Shown here piece after piece: positions 1 through 11,059 of a stretch of 64,000 nt of DNA. Source of the DNA: Unio delphinus (taxonomy: Eukaryota > Mollusca > Bivalvia > Unionida > Unionidae); assembly GCA_029339505.1 (NCBI GenBank), contig JAQISU010000155.1, positions 15,639,501 through 15,703,500 of the forward strand. Reading direction: 5' to 3'. The position numbers and the translations under genes are program-made. Numbering within the stretch: position 1 is the first letter of the stretch; each line of letters begins with the position of its first letter. The notes beneath the pieces were generated by a model. It made no database searches and was not told the origin of the DNA. It saw nothing but the letters and a program-made list of their open reading frames with translations.

Positions 1-49
1 TATATTTACAATGTAAGTCACTGAGGTAATAGTCAAATACGTAATTACA

Positions 50-50
<1 letters not shown>

Positions 51-91
<41 letters not shown>
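51..91. repeat. (TG)n microsatellite
   Basis: An uninterrupted TG dinucleotide run of about 40 bases. The flanks show no gene. Confidence 0.95.
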
Positions 92-94
<3 letters not shown>

Positions 95-124
95 TTCGAT
101 TTTAACGTAGCTTTAGTAAGTTTT

Positions 125-410
125 AAGTCATATGGCCACAATGTCTGAACGGTGGCAGTTTATTTCGATGTCTAGTACCGGGGCATCATGCAACATACTT
201 GTAACTTAGTGTCATACCCAGTCACATCATTCTGACATTAGGCCGACCATGCCTAACATTCACCTCTAAATGTTGAGCGCCAAGCGAGGCAGCTTCAAGT
301 ACCATATGTATAAGTCTTTGACATGAATCGGCTGGGGTTTGAACCTGCGACATTCTGCATCCGAAATGGACACTCTGACCACTTCAGGCACAGAAGGGGT
401 CACATGAGCG
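125..410 (-). mobile_element. tRNA-derived SINE, family 2 (copy 1)
   Basis: Read on the minus strand, the head has a box A-like stretch (GAAGTGGTCAGAGTG) and a box B-like GGTTCAAACCCC. A shared tail follows, containing GGCAGCTTC/GCTGCC and GAGCGCCAAGCGAGG. The same body recurs at 9720-9950 and 21100-21370, which is what identifies it as a dispersed repeat. Pol III box structure plus dispersal fits a tRNA-derived SINE. No target duplication was resolved. Confidence 0.6.
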
Positions 411-527
411 GTCACAAAAATTGGTAAAAATTCAAATGCAAAACGCAATTGCTTTAAGAGTGGTACCAAAGTATACTAATAGAAGAGCACTTACCGATAT
501 TTCCGTTCTGGTCATGCTCGAATTCCA

Positions 528-640
528 GAAATTTGGCTGAAAATTTAAGAAGCATCGTCATGTGATTGTGAAGGATGAAAGCGCACATTATACAATACGA
601 ATACCTTTTCCCCGTGTAATTGAAATTTACTCGTAAGAAT
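528..640. repeat. Dispersed direct repeat, copy 1
   Basis: About 115 bases starting AGAAATTTGGCTGAAAATTT and ending near CGTGTAATTGAAATTTA recur with few differences at 1753-1863 in the same orientation. No coding potential was seen. The family is not recognised. Confidence 0.75.
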
Positions 641-829
641 ATGACTAGACCTATTGGTGAACATTCTACGTACCATTGCTTCTGTTATATTACTCGTTAC
701 TTTTACTTTAAAAAACTTTTATTGGCTACATATCAGTTCTGATTTGTTCCACGCTACACCTCACTTTGGACTTTTTTCATACTTTCTTTCTCGACTAAAA
801 AAGTTAACTCTTTAAATCCTTGCAAACAT
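641..829. other. No feature seen
   Basis: AT-rich sequence between two repeats. No reading frame, repeat or RNA gene that I can support. Confidence 0.5.
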
Positions 830-834
830 TGGCC

Positions 835-891
<57 letters not shown>

Positions 892-940
892 GACCTTGTT
901 TAGTGACTAATCTTTAGAAGCTCTAAGCGCTTTACATATA
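830..940 (-). mobile_element. 3' tail of an L2-like LINE with (ATT)n end
   Basis: On the minus strand the sequence runs TGTAAAGCGCTTAGAG and ends in an (ATT)n run at about 836-888. The LINE 3' end at 40.2-40.6 kb has the same GTAAAGCGCTTAGAG followed by ATT-rich sequence. This motif plus a simple-repeat tail is typical of L2/CR1-type non-LTR retrotransposon 3' ends. No coding part remains. Confidence 0.5.
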
Positions 941-1289
941 TAATGATATGACTACAAAAAACAAAACACCATGAAATAAGAAAACAAACAATCCTGAACA
1001 TATTTAATAATTGGAATGTTAAAAAGCTAATGAAGTTATTGTATTAGCCAATCTTCAAAAAGATCAATCATTTTTTTGTGTTTTTGGCTTGGTTGTTTGT
1101 TTTTCTGCTCAAAGTTACATCTTAACCTTTTTCTGACCCATATAGGCGTACCAGTTAAAATCACTGTCTTTAAAGGCATCATATGTTAAATGGATCAGTC
1201 AGAATTTCGATTGCTGAAGTGTCAAGTTATTCATACACATTTAATTATACACATTTAATAAACTTGGCACGAGCGTCATTCTGATTAAA

Positions 1290-1420
1290 ATCAGGTCAAG
1301 TTGGTCGTAAGTAAAAATCTAACTTAGGTCGCTAAAGTTTCGTGTTATGGTGACCTTCGAATTAACCAATGAAAATACAGTTTGAAGGAATTAGAAAGTT
1401 AATAAAATCGTTCAGCACAC
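1290..1420. repeat. Left arm of a long inverted repeat
   Basis: About 130 bases, including TGACCTTCGAATTAACCAAT and the run to GTTCAGCAC, match the reverse complement of 5275-5405 closely. Homology stops abruptly after GTTCAGCAC. The two arms are 3.9 kb apart and are probably two opposed copies of a decayed repeat. Confidence 0.75.
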
Positions 1421-1752
1421 ATTGATCCACTACCAACGAGAAGGTATTAGACTGCATCTGATTAGCTGTTAAAACTAGGGCTTATGGTAATAGAATAGGT
1501 CGCCAGAACATGGTCCCTAAGTCGTCGTTGTCTGATCTTCACACAGGACAGCTTAGATCTGATTTCAATCAGACTGCACCAGCATTAAATTCGAATGCAG
1601 TTATGTTGTGTATGTTATACGTTTATATTATGAACTTCATTACAACTCTCTCGCAGTACGAGGAGCAAATAAACACATTATTCAAGCTTAAAGGATGAAC
1701 TGCGTTGCATTTTGTGTCGTGGCAAATGGTATATGGTGTATACTCGCTTATA
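1421..1752. other. No feature seen
   Basis: Contains only a short open frame at 1510-1698 with no recognisable domain. I do not call it a gene. Confidence 0.4.
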
Positions 1753-1863
1753 AGAAATTTGGCTGAAAATTTTTGAAAGATCGTCATGTGATTGTGAAGG
1801 ACGAAAATGCCTATAATACAATACGAATACCTTTTTCCCGTGTAATTGAAATTTATTTGTACA
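1753..1863. repeat. Dispersed direct repeat, copy 2
   Basis: Second copy of the repeat at 528-640. It leads straight into the minisatellite that starts near 1860, so the array may have grown from its end (ATTTGTACAAA). Confidence 0.75.
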
Positions 1864-2735
1864 AATAGGAACTATACGTGTACCAGGATGTGTGAGTCCA
1901 AATACAAAGTACTCAGATCCAGATCTGCCGTCGATATCTGCAGTTTGTCAAAGTTTGGCAGCAGACCAAACCACATAGACACTGATCTGCCAGCACATTA
2001 AGCTATTATTAGAAGCGTACTAGAATGTGTGTAGACAAAATATTTGTACAAAGGTGAACTATAAGTGTACCAGAATGTGTAATGGTTATATATTTGTATA
2101 AAGAGGAACTATAAGTGTACTAGAATGTTTGTAGACAATATATTTGTACAAAGAGGAATTATGTGAACTAGGATGTGTTGTAATGACAATATATTTGTAA
2201 AAAGAGGTACTATAAGTGTACAAAAATGTGATGACAATATATCCGTAATAAGAAGAACTGTAAGTATACTAGAATGTGTAATGACTATATATTTGTATAA
2301 AGAGGAACTATAAGTGTACTAGAATGTGATGACGATAGTATTGTACAAAGAGGAACTATGAGAGTACCAGAGTGTTTAATGACAATATATTTGTACAAGC
2401 AGGAACTATGAGTCTACTAGAATGTGTGATGATAATATATTTGCAAAAAGAGGAACTATACGTACGTCAGAGTGTGTATTGACTATAGTTTAGTACAAAG
2501 AGAAACTATAAGTGTGCCCGAAGATGTGATGACAAAAAATTTGTACAAAGAGTAACTATAAGTGTACCAGCATGTATGATGACAATATATTTGCACAAAG
2601 AGTAACTAAAAGTGTATTAAATGTGATGATAATATATTTGTACAAAGAGAAACTATAAGTGTACCAGCATGTGTGATGACAATATATTTGTACAAAGAGG
2701 AACTAATCGTGTGCTAGAATGTGTGTAGTAAGTAA
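1860..2735. repeat. Degenerate ~50-bp minisatellite
   Basis: About 17 imperfect units of roughly 50 bases. A typical unit contains TTTGTACAAAGAGGAACTAT, then AAGTGTACCAGAATGTGTGA, then TGACAATATA. Units differ by substitutions and small indels, so the array is old. A related block lies at 3280-3470. Confidence 0.85.
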
Positions 2736-3279
2736 TACAATGTAAGATGTCTACCCTGATATGTATTGTGTATGAGTCGACTTCTTACGTTCCAAATAAC
2801 GGCGTTGTGTAGCGTGTACCATGGTCATCTGAGAAAGGGAACTGGAGGTCAAACTTTCAGGAACATTTCACAGCAATTGCAGCCTATATTAACACTTTTC
2901 CAGAAATTAAAGTAAAATTCCTTTAGTTGGACTATATTTACTCTGATGTCTTTTTCTTTTTTTCGGAATCAAATTCTAACACAAGTAAGTAGACGTGTTA
3001 TTAAGTTCGGTTGAATACATTGCCTGTGTTCAACAGGACGGTGCATTCGTGGAATTCCATAATCAGTTAAAGTAGCGTTCAGTTTCGTTAAAGAAATGAA
3101 GCTATTCAGTCGCGTTCAAGAACATGCATGTTTTTATTCATTTCGTTAAAGAAGTATATCCCTTCTACAACTGACAGCCGAACGTAATTCTCAACGCCGT
3201 TTATTCTGAAAGTAAGACGTGGACCGAAAATAAATTATCAAAGTAGACGTCTGACATTGTAGGACAAGAATGTGTCAGT
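2736..3279. other. No feature seen
   Basis: Unique-looking sequence between two blocks of the same minisatellite. No open frame or RNA gene that I can support. Confidence 0.4.
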
Positions 3280-3470
3280 CATGACAGTCTACTTGTACAA
3301 AGAGAAACTACAAGAATACAAGAATAAGTGAGAACAATATACGTGTACAATTTGGAACTACGAATGTACTTCAATGTGTGATAAAAAAATCTACGTGTAC
3401 AATGGGGAACTACAGGTGTACTGCAGTATGTGGTACAGATATACTTGTAGAGTGAAAACCTTTTCAATCA
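3280..3470. repeat. Second block of the ~50-bp minisatellite
   Basis: Three to four units with the same CTTGTACAAAGAG-AACTA core as 1860-2735, separated from it by about 550 bases. Confidence 0.7.
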
Positions 3471-3645
3471 AGAAGTAAAATATATTCTCTGATCTTCATC
3501 CATGAATGATTACGAACGGGTATTCTCGTGTCCGTCGTCTCTCTGCATTTGGAAATTTGATATTCATTAAGACAAAATGAATTCCATTCTTTAGGAACAA
3601 AAAGAAAACATCATTAAAGTTTCTAATTGAATAATATTATCTTAC

Positions 3646-3712
3646 CTTTGAAAGCATTCAGCTTTTCAGGCAGCTCTTCCACATCGCTGTAGTCGGGGCT
3701 TTCTATGACTTC
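3646..3712 (-). CDS. Possible internal coding exon, unknown protein
   Basis: On the minus strand a 67-nt segment is bounded upstream by a pyrimidine-rich acceptor (TGTGTTTTTCAG) and downstream by a near-consensus donor (AAAG|GTAAGATA). It reads EVIESPDYSDVEELPEKL and on, phase 0 to phase 1, without a stop. The acidic sequence matches no family I know. It may join the segment at 3881-4025, which ends in phase 0. The call rests on splice-site quality only, so a chance match cannot be excluded. Confidence 0.35.
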
Positions 3713-3880
3713 CTGAAAAACACAATTATATACAAACATGTGCAACAAAATGAAAAGGCAATTATTTGTCATCATTTGAGTATATCGTCTCAATTTGCAT
3801 CTCTGATCAGGAAACATGTTCTTTAGAACCAATCAGACACAATAACAGGTCTTCTCGTGAATAAGCAGTGTTGATGTAAC

Positions 3881-4025
3881 TTTCAGTTTAGGAGAAGCGA
3901 TGACTGTTTCCAAGACGGCTTTCATGGTGGCAACATACGATGTAAGATAAGCATCATATTCATTCAGAGTCCAATGTACATCATTAACCTTTTGATGAAA
4001 ACCCTTTGTCCATATATTCATCCAT
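3881..4025 (-). CDS. Possible upstream coding exon, unknown protein
   Basis: On the minus strand, an acceptor-like TATTATTTCTAG precedes an open segment that reads WMNIWTKGFHQKVNDVHW and continues about 30 residues to SPKLK. A weak donor (AAA|GTTACA) follows. The phase agrees with the exon at 3646-3712, giving a possible two-exon stretch of about 70 residues. No domain is recognised. The frame also stays open further upstream to an ATG near 4078, so an alternative is a first exon starting there. Confidence 0.28.
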
Positions 4026-4079
4026 CTAGAAATAATATTGATAACAGAAGTATCGAGATCGAAAGGCACCATTTTCATA

Positions 4080-5274
4080 ACACCAACAAGACATTATTAA
4101 CGTTATGTGGCGAAAATCGCATGTCAGCATGGATTTTGTTTAGAAAAAGTAACATTAGAAAATCTTTACAGAGGGTTACCATGTCAACCATATTGAATGG
4201 GCATTGGTCTTTTTTTATATAGCAACTTGACTTCGAAAGAAGTCTTTCAGCGAAAACCTCGAGATGATATTACTATACCAAGATTTCCAAGATTGCTGTT
4301 GTGGCTGGCATGTATTATGTCCGAATAGGACCATTTTCATTTAGAAACAAGAGCATTATGATGAATCTGTAGAGCTCAAACAGGTGTCCGTTCAATACAC
4401 CAACCTACAATTTATGTAGTATACATCAAACGTGACACGAGTTTAACACGGTGAACTCTGACTGGCTCCAAGATGAAACGCGTTTTAGGATGCGTAAGTG
4501 CATTACTTTGTTTCAAGTATTTGGATTATATGTAGTAATTTGCAAACAAAAGATACAAACATGTGAAGAATGCGTGCGAATTATTATTTTCTAGTTTACA
4601 TTCCTAACAAGGGTCTGAAAATCACACGATCAGTGACATAATCAAAATAGGAGAAAGGAATAAACGTGCATGCTATTATCGTCGTAATTGCGAATGTTGT
4701 ATTCTAGCCGTTTTGACAGGGATCCCGTCTCATCTGATTAAAAATTGAGTTCGAAAGTCTAGTCTGATTGAACATGTCAGCATATCATACAAATATAAGC
4801 AATAAAAACATTTTGAAGTTTGAAAAGCACGTTAAAGGAGATGTGTAAACAAGATATTTGGCTTTTTTGAGCCAACACTGGATAGAAAAGTAGAAAAGAA
4901 ATACGCAAAAAGCAACGCCGCAGAAGCACATACTTATTTGAATAATGTCAATTATAAATGTCACATAATCATGTATACATTTTAAACAAGAGTCGTAATC
5001 GTGTACACGTTTTAAACGATGTCACACAAAGTCATAACTATTTAAATAATGCAAACTACAAAACGTATCATAATCATGAATACATTTTTAACAAGAGTTC
5101 ATCGCAGGGACGGGTTCAATAATACTGACGTATTAACAATTCCGAGAGTTCAACAAAAGACCATTTCTTTCTTTAAAATGCTGAGTGTTGAAATCATCGT
5201 TGACATTATTCAGCGATAACCCGATTTTCAAATTAACTGATGTGTTGGATATATTAGATATCAGCTTGGCACCA
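4080..5274. other. No supported feature
   Basis: AT-rich, decayed sequence. Short open frames have no recognisable domain or splice context. An ATG-containing segment near 4473 is followed by a good donor (GC|GTAAGTGC), but nothing else supports an exon. Confidence 0.3.
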
Positions 5275-5405
5275 TTCATTGTGCTGAATGATTTTATTAA
5301 CTTTCTAATTCCTACAAGCTGTATTTTCATTGGTTAATTCGAAGGTCACAATAACATGACCCCTTAGCGATCTATGTCAGATTTTCACGTAGGACCTAAA
5401 AGGCT
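5275..5405. repeat. Right arm of a long inverted repeat
   Basis: Reverse-complement partner of 1290-1420, including GTTAATTCGAAGGTCAC. It is part of a decayed dispersed repeat. Confidence 0.75.
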
Positions 5406-6057
5406 TCATAAGAAGTCGTCTGGTGGAAATCCCTTGTTGATATTATTTTCTATTTTCGATGAGTAAACGTAACAAGATTATCAATATATATGCAATTAGG
5501 GCCATAATCGATAACAGGTTCGAAACATTTCTTTCTTAGTACCAGCTATTTATTTATAATAAGAAGTCATTTGGTGAAAGCATAATCTCGACATGGCCAA
5601 CCAGTTAGAAAATGTAGTGCTAACAATATTTCAAGATTGCCACCGTGGAAGTCATACTAGACGTCGGATCGGCACCATTTATATTTATGACTCCAAAATA
5701 TAATAATTACACTTACAGTGAAATCCCAATCTGATAACAGTATTCATCCAGAAGAAACAGTGATAATAAGAATTCAAGATGGCCACATTGGCTGGCATAT
5801 TGAACTTAGGACCAACCAGGCATCAAACAAAGTTGTTTAATAAAAATGACATGTTGATACGACAATCCATTCAGGAGGAATAGATGAAACGATATTTTCA
5901 AAGTGGGCGCGAGGAGTGGAGGCGATTGAATGAATGTGGGTGCAATCTTTCCTGGCAATTCTTCAATTAGTTTATGAGAAATAACATTAGTAATTTTGTG
6001 CTAATAGACGGACAAACGACGGACGACCTACAACAGTACATCCCATAAGCTCTTCTA
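5406..6057. other. No supported feature
   Basis: Contains loosely repeated phrases (AAGATGGCCACA, AAGATTGCCACCGTGG) that suggest decayed repeats. No gene seen. Confidence 0.3.
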
Positions 6058-6300
6058 AGGCCCGGGTGGCGAAGTGGTCTAAGGTGATCGTCTTTACAGA
6101 TCACTGATATTTCACTTCTCTCAGCATGGGTTCGAGTCTCGGATCAGCCAACGTTGTAATATGAAAAATCTTGCCAGTAGCTTCCTATGGGTAAGTGATA
6201 TATTGCTGAAGTCTTCTTTCATCAAAGAAACTGGTCGCCATTTATGAAAAATGGAGCTCAACATATTCAACCACAAACCCATAAGCCGGTATAGCCTATG
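6058..6300 (+). mobile_element. tRNA-derived SINE, family 1 (copy 1)
   Basis: The head reads like a tRNA: box A GTGGCGAAGTGGTCTAAGG and box B GGGTTCGAGTCTCGG about 60 bases apart. The diagnostic tail phrases follow (GCCAGTAGCTTCC, then CGCCATTTATGAAAAATGG). Related copies lie at 9395-9600, 16615-16860 and 49370-49570. The head resembles tRNA-Leu/Ser, but the intervening sequence cannot fold as a working tRNA. Confidence 0.7.
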
Positions 6301-7604
6301 ATCAGTCGAGTAAAACCAAACACTTATCTAATAGATGTAGTGCCCATATACCATCCTCTATCCTGCCTCCACTCCGCCTCCTCGAAAGCAAAGTTACTGT
6401 AAGGATCACCTTATTTATGTCATCTAGAGCAGCCTCCCTATTGGATACCAGTTGGCCATACACCTTACCACCTAAGGAAAGAACCATAGAAAATAAACCA
6501 AACTGTCGTCATGATAGGCAGATCACAAAAGTATCTTGATAATATAATCATCTCGCCAAATTATTTATTGAACTGTGATTTAGAAAATGTTGAAATCTAT
6601 TTCTGTTATTTCTTGCAAGAGTAAAAATGTATGGTAAAGAATCAACAATTTCTTTCATTGCGACATATTTTAAACTTTAACTTTGAATCTTGATTAACTA
6701 CTTAGAAAAGAAGTATTTTATTTTGAAAAAATTGCTTTCGTCACCCTATCAATTCAAATCCTATATTGACCCTTAAACATCGCAGTTCAACAAAATGAAG
6801 GATATGTATCTCTTTTGCTCCGATTAATTGATTTGATCGAATATTGGCCTCCTTTTTTGAAATTACTAATTAGTCGATTAAGATTTTGTGTGAGCTATTT
6901 TAATCCAAATTTACACATTGTTCTGCTCCCTTCCTGTTATTTTGGACTTTCCGATTTTGGGAAGACGTTAATCAACATATTGATAAAATTTAATTAATTA
7001 TCGATTGGTAGGTAGAAATTAATGAGCGACTGTAAAATTGTATCGGTTCAAGCATCAATATCTGTGTGTGTGTGTGTGCGTGCGTGCGAAAGAGTATGTT
7101 GATCAAGGACAGCTAAGATCTTGACTAATGCGCTGTTAGATATGGCAAAACTATGAGCGAGGACTGATAAAATCGATATGGATTACTGGTCCTTTTTATC
7201 AGACTATAATGTATATTGAATGAACAACTGAAGAATTCGAACACTCTTAAACTCCATTTACTGCTGTTGAAAAGGTTGTATATTTAACGCGTGATTCGAT
7301 AAACTGTTATCGCTGTTGTAAAGAAGGAAGTAAATATCATACGACTGTAAATAACAAATGACGTGAAATAATTCATTATACATCGGCATGATTATTCTTT
7401 AGTTTCATTCTTGACATATGTGGTTTGTAATTTTTGTTCAATAACAACAAGGAAATACACGACGTGAAACACTTTCATTACGTGGTGCTGTTTCTCATAT
7501 TGAACTATCTTCCGATAATCTGGATTATCAACTTGTACTGACCACTTTCATGTCCTCAAAATGAAACTAATTTGTAAATCACAGCTCCAACTTGACAGAA
7601 TAAC
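6301..7604. other. No gene seen; short (TG)n at 7063-7080
   Basis: AT-rich sequence with a short TG/CG alternating run. Two short open frames lack any recognisable domain. Confidence 0.4.
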
Positions 7605-7770
7605 ATAAATCAGAAAGAGAAAAAATATAATATGATCTCATCTGGTTATAATAGAGATCAACGTGACGTATATCAGAAAGAGGCAAAATGAAATATATTC
7701 TCATCTAGTTATAATAGAGATCAGCGTGACGTATATCAGAAATAAACAAGTGGAATATTATCTCATGTAG
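7605..7770. repeat. ~66-bp tandem repeat, 2.5 units
   Basis: Units share ATATCAGAAAGAG, then TCTCATCTAGTTATAATAG, then AGATCAGCGTGACGT. Two full units and a decayed partial third. Confidence 0.75.
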
Positions 7771-8243
7771 TGCTATACATCAATAAAAATTGCCACACTG
7801 CAGACATCGTAGCAATATGGTTCAAATTGTTAAAGCTACGTTAAAAATCTAAATCACATACACATACACACATATTCAAATATATGTTTTATCTATGAAT
7901 TGTTAATATTTACTTCATTACTCGTAGTCAAATCTACGATTGTTGGACACATTTAATCCAGTGTTCAATTCGATTATCCATATATGGTCCCTCAATGGGT
8001 TCAGATAATTGACATTTTAGATTTATAAATATATATCTTTTCATGTGGATTCGTTTCATTTTCATTTGTGAATCTTGTATGTCATTCCTTGTGTCGTTAA
8101 CAAATCTTATTGATAAGAGTTAATTTATTTCATAACTCAATTTCATATTAACAATAAGGTTGAACCGTCTGTATTGCCTCACAATAGGCTTACAGATGTA
8201 GAATATGGCTGACTCGTTGTTGTACAGAACTTACCGCTACTGA
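7771..8243. other. No supported feature
   Basis: AT-rich, with no open frame of note and no recognised repeat. Confidence 0.4.
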
Positions 8244-8340
8244 ACAAAAGTTTTGTAGATGTTTTGTATTAGCACGTTTTGTCGCGGTTAGCAAGCAATA
8301 CGTGCGGCTACAAAACATCTACAAAACGTAGCTTGTGATG
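8244..8340. repeat. Hairpin repeat, copy 1 (MITE-like)
   Basis: Perfect 18-bp arms TTTTGTAGATGTTTTGTA (8251-8268) and its reverse complement (8309-8326) enclose about 40 bases with CACGTTTTGTCGCGG. A second, less perfect copy lies at 8644-8735. Short, foldback and repeated, so it is MITE-like. No target duplication established. Confidence 0.65.
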
Positions 8341-8447
8341 GTTAAGCGCTCAGCATCAAGATGAATAATATATAAAGGATAAAGTGTATATTTCTAGGAC
8401 CCTAGGGAAGTTAGTCCCAATATATGTAAGTGTTATGGTGGCGTTAT
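8341..8447. repeat. Left arm of 107-bp inverted repeat
   Basis: Begins GTTAAGCGCTCAGCATCAAG and matches the reverse complement of 9722-9828 almost perfectly. The right arm continues into the SINE family 2 copy, so this is probably part of the same family in opposite orientation. Confidence 0.8.
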
Positions 8448-8643
8448 CATCACCATCTGTCATGGGGATGTTTCTCATATTGAAATATCTTCGTTATTGC
8501 AAGGCTTACTGTGTGTAGAGGTAATTGGAAATGATCGCGTGTTGGTTTATAATTGCCCTCTTCGTAGCATTCCGGAGCTGATAAAAGTAGTTTCCCTCAT
8601 ATCTCATGGACTTATGGACTTGTGCGAGTGTATTAGGGCAAAA

Positions 8644-8735
8644 CGTTTCTAGATTTTTTGTATCAGCACGTTTTGTCGCGGTTAGCAATACGTGCGGCTA
8701 CAAAGCATCTACAAAACGTAGTTTGTGATGGTTAA
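8644..8735. repeat. Hairpin repeat, copy 2
   Basis: Direct copy of the 8244-8340 hairpin, with changes that weaken the left arm. Both copies are followed by GTGATGGTTAA. Confidence 0.65.
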
Positions 8736-9600
<865 letters not shown>

Positions 9601-9719
9601 AAGAACAATAACAACCATCCATTAATAGCATATTTTATTGTCTGCTCAATCCGGGCAACAACAACGTGGTTGGTCATCTCCTAGATACCGATAATAGAAA
9701 ATACCATGACAGAAGATGA

Positions 9720-9950
9720 TCATAGAGCCACCATAACATTTACATATATTGGGACTAACTTCCGTAGGGTCCTAGAAATATACACTTTATCCGTTATATA
9801 TTATTCATCTTGATGCTGAGCGCTTAACGAGGCAGCTGTTATTACCATTTTTATAAGTCCTTGGTGTGACTATGCTGGGTTCGAGCCCACGATCTATCTA
9901 TCGCATCCGAGACAGACGCTCTGACTTCTAGGCCACCGGAGCAGTCCATG
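9720..9950 (-). mobile_element. tRNA-derived SINE, family 2 (copy 2)
   Basis: On the minus strand, box A-like GGTGGCCTAGAAGTCAGAG and box B GGGCTCGAACCC head a body containing AGCTGCCTCGTTAAGCGCTC. The lower-coordinate part (9722-9828) forms the long inverted repeat with 8341-8447. Confidence 0.65.
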
Positions 9951-10141
9951 TAAATGTGTTAAAGGAATTAGTGCAATTTTCTTTATACAGCACATACAGC
10001 ACAACTTTTGCATACATGAGAAGGGCAATTACAAAACTATATAACTTATTGACCAACAAGATCTATTTGTAAATCATCATGAATTTATGTCAATAGTAAA
10101 TTGTCGACTGATATTATAATATAACAATGTCCCATTTATTC

Positions 10142-10142
10142 G

Positions 10143-10173
<31 letters not shown>

Positions 10174-10344
10174 TGTATGTATGTATGTATGTATGTATGT
10201 ATGTATGTATGTATGTATGTATGTATGTAGGTAAGTAGGTAGGTAGGTAGGTAGGTAGGTAGGTAGGTATGTATGTATGTATGTACGTAGGTAGGTACGT
10301 ACGTACGTACGGACGGACAGATGAATGGATGGATGGATGGATGG

Positions 10345-10406
<62 letters not shown>

Positions 10407-10427
10407 ATGTATGTATGTATGTGTGCA
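10142..10427. repeat. Compound (GTAT)n/(GTAG)n/(GGAT)n/(TG)n microsatellite
   Basis: About 285 bases of tetranucleotide repeats that shift from GTAT to GTAG, GTAC and GGAT, then TG, then back to GTAT. Threonine/histidine/tyrosine-rich frames across it are artefacts. Confidence 0.97.
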
Positions 10428-10439
10428 TGTGTTTAAAAA

Positions 10440-10870
10440 AATAATGGTTTTAAAAAAAACGTTAAACATGATTTTGGGGTCTGTAGATCACCCATTTCGG
10501 TACAATTTGTTTGGGTGACAGTAGATTAACTAACTGTGTGTAAGAGTTTACAATAACACTTGTGTGCGTGTTTTTTGCTTTAGAAAAAAAATATGTGTAA
10601 GACTTATTGTAATGGTTATATTAAAAACAGACTCCAAAATGGTGTTTAACGTTTTTAATTCAACCATTCGTTTTTTCTTTCTTTCTTACTAAAACTTACA
10701 CACGTTTATTTAAAGCAAAAGCACGCACACAAATTGTACTGAAATGGGTAACAGTAGATTAGGCGATACTTTAGTCTGGAGTGTTTGAGAGATGGGCAGA
10801 CATAGCTAACATTACTGGTAAATAAATACAAAACGTAGGACACCATTTTGGGGTCTGTTATTTTTTGCGG
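10440..10870. repeat. Foldback repeat cluster
   Basis: AAAAACGTTAAACA plus TTTTGGGGTCTG at 10455-10485 recurs inverted at 10627-10657. The phrase ATTTTGGGGTCTGT recurs at 10846-10861. CCCATTTCGGTACAATTTG near 10490 recurs inverted near 10735. The nested inverted copies suggest a decayed foldback element. No coding capacity. Confidence 0.55.
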
Positions 10871-10927
10871 TATGACAACGTTAATAAAGACCAACACACA
10901 TTACATATGAGAAATGGTCATTGTTTT

Positions 10928-11059
10928 CATTCATTCATTGTTTTCATTCATTCATTCATTCATTCATTCATTCATTCATTCATTCATTTATTCATTCATT
11001 CATTCATTCGTTCATTCATTCATTCATTCATTCATTCATTCATTCATTCATTCATTCAT
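10928..11059. repeat. (ATTC)n microsatellite
   Basis: About 33 ATTC units with a few substitutions, ending where the repeat-encoded minus-strand frame ends. Confidence 0.96.

Noticed and set aside
6058..6140. Functional tRNA gene
   Set aside because: Boxes A and B are present, but the segment between does not fold as a tRNA and the sequence continues into a SINE tail shared with other copies.
10077..10518. Thr/His/Tyr/Ile-rich open frames up to 130 codons
   Set aside because: Translations of the GTAT/TG tetranucleotide array.
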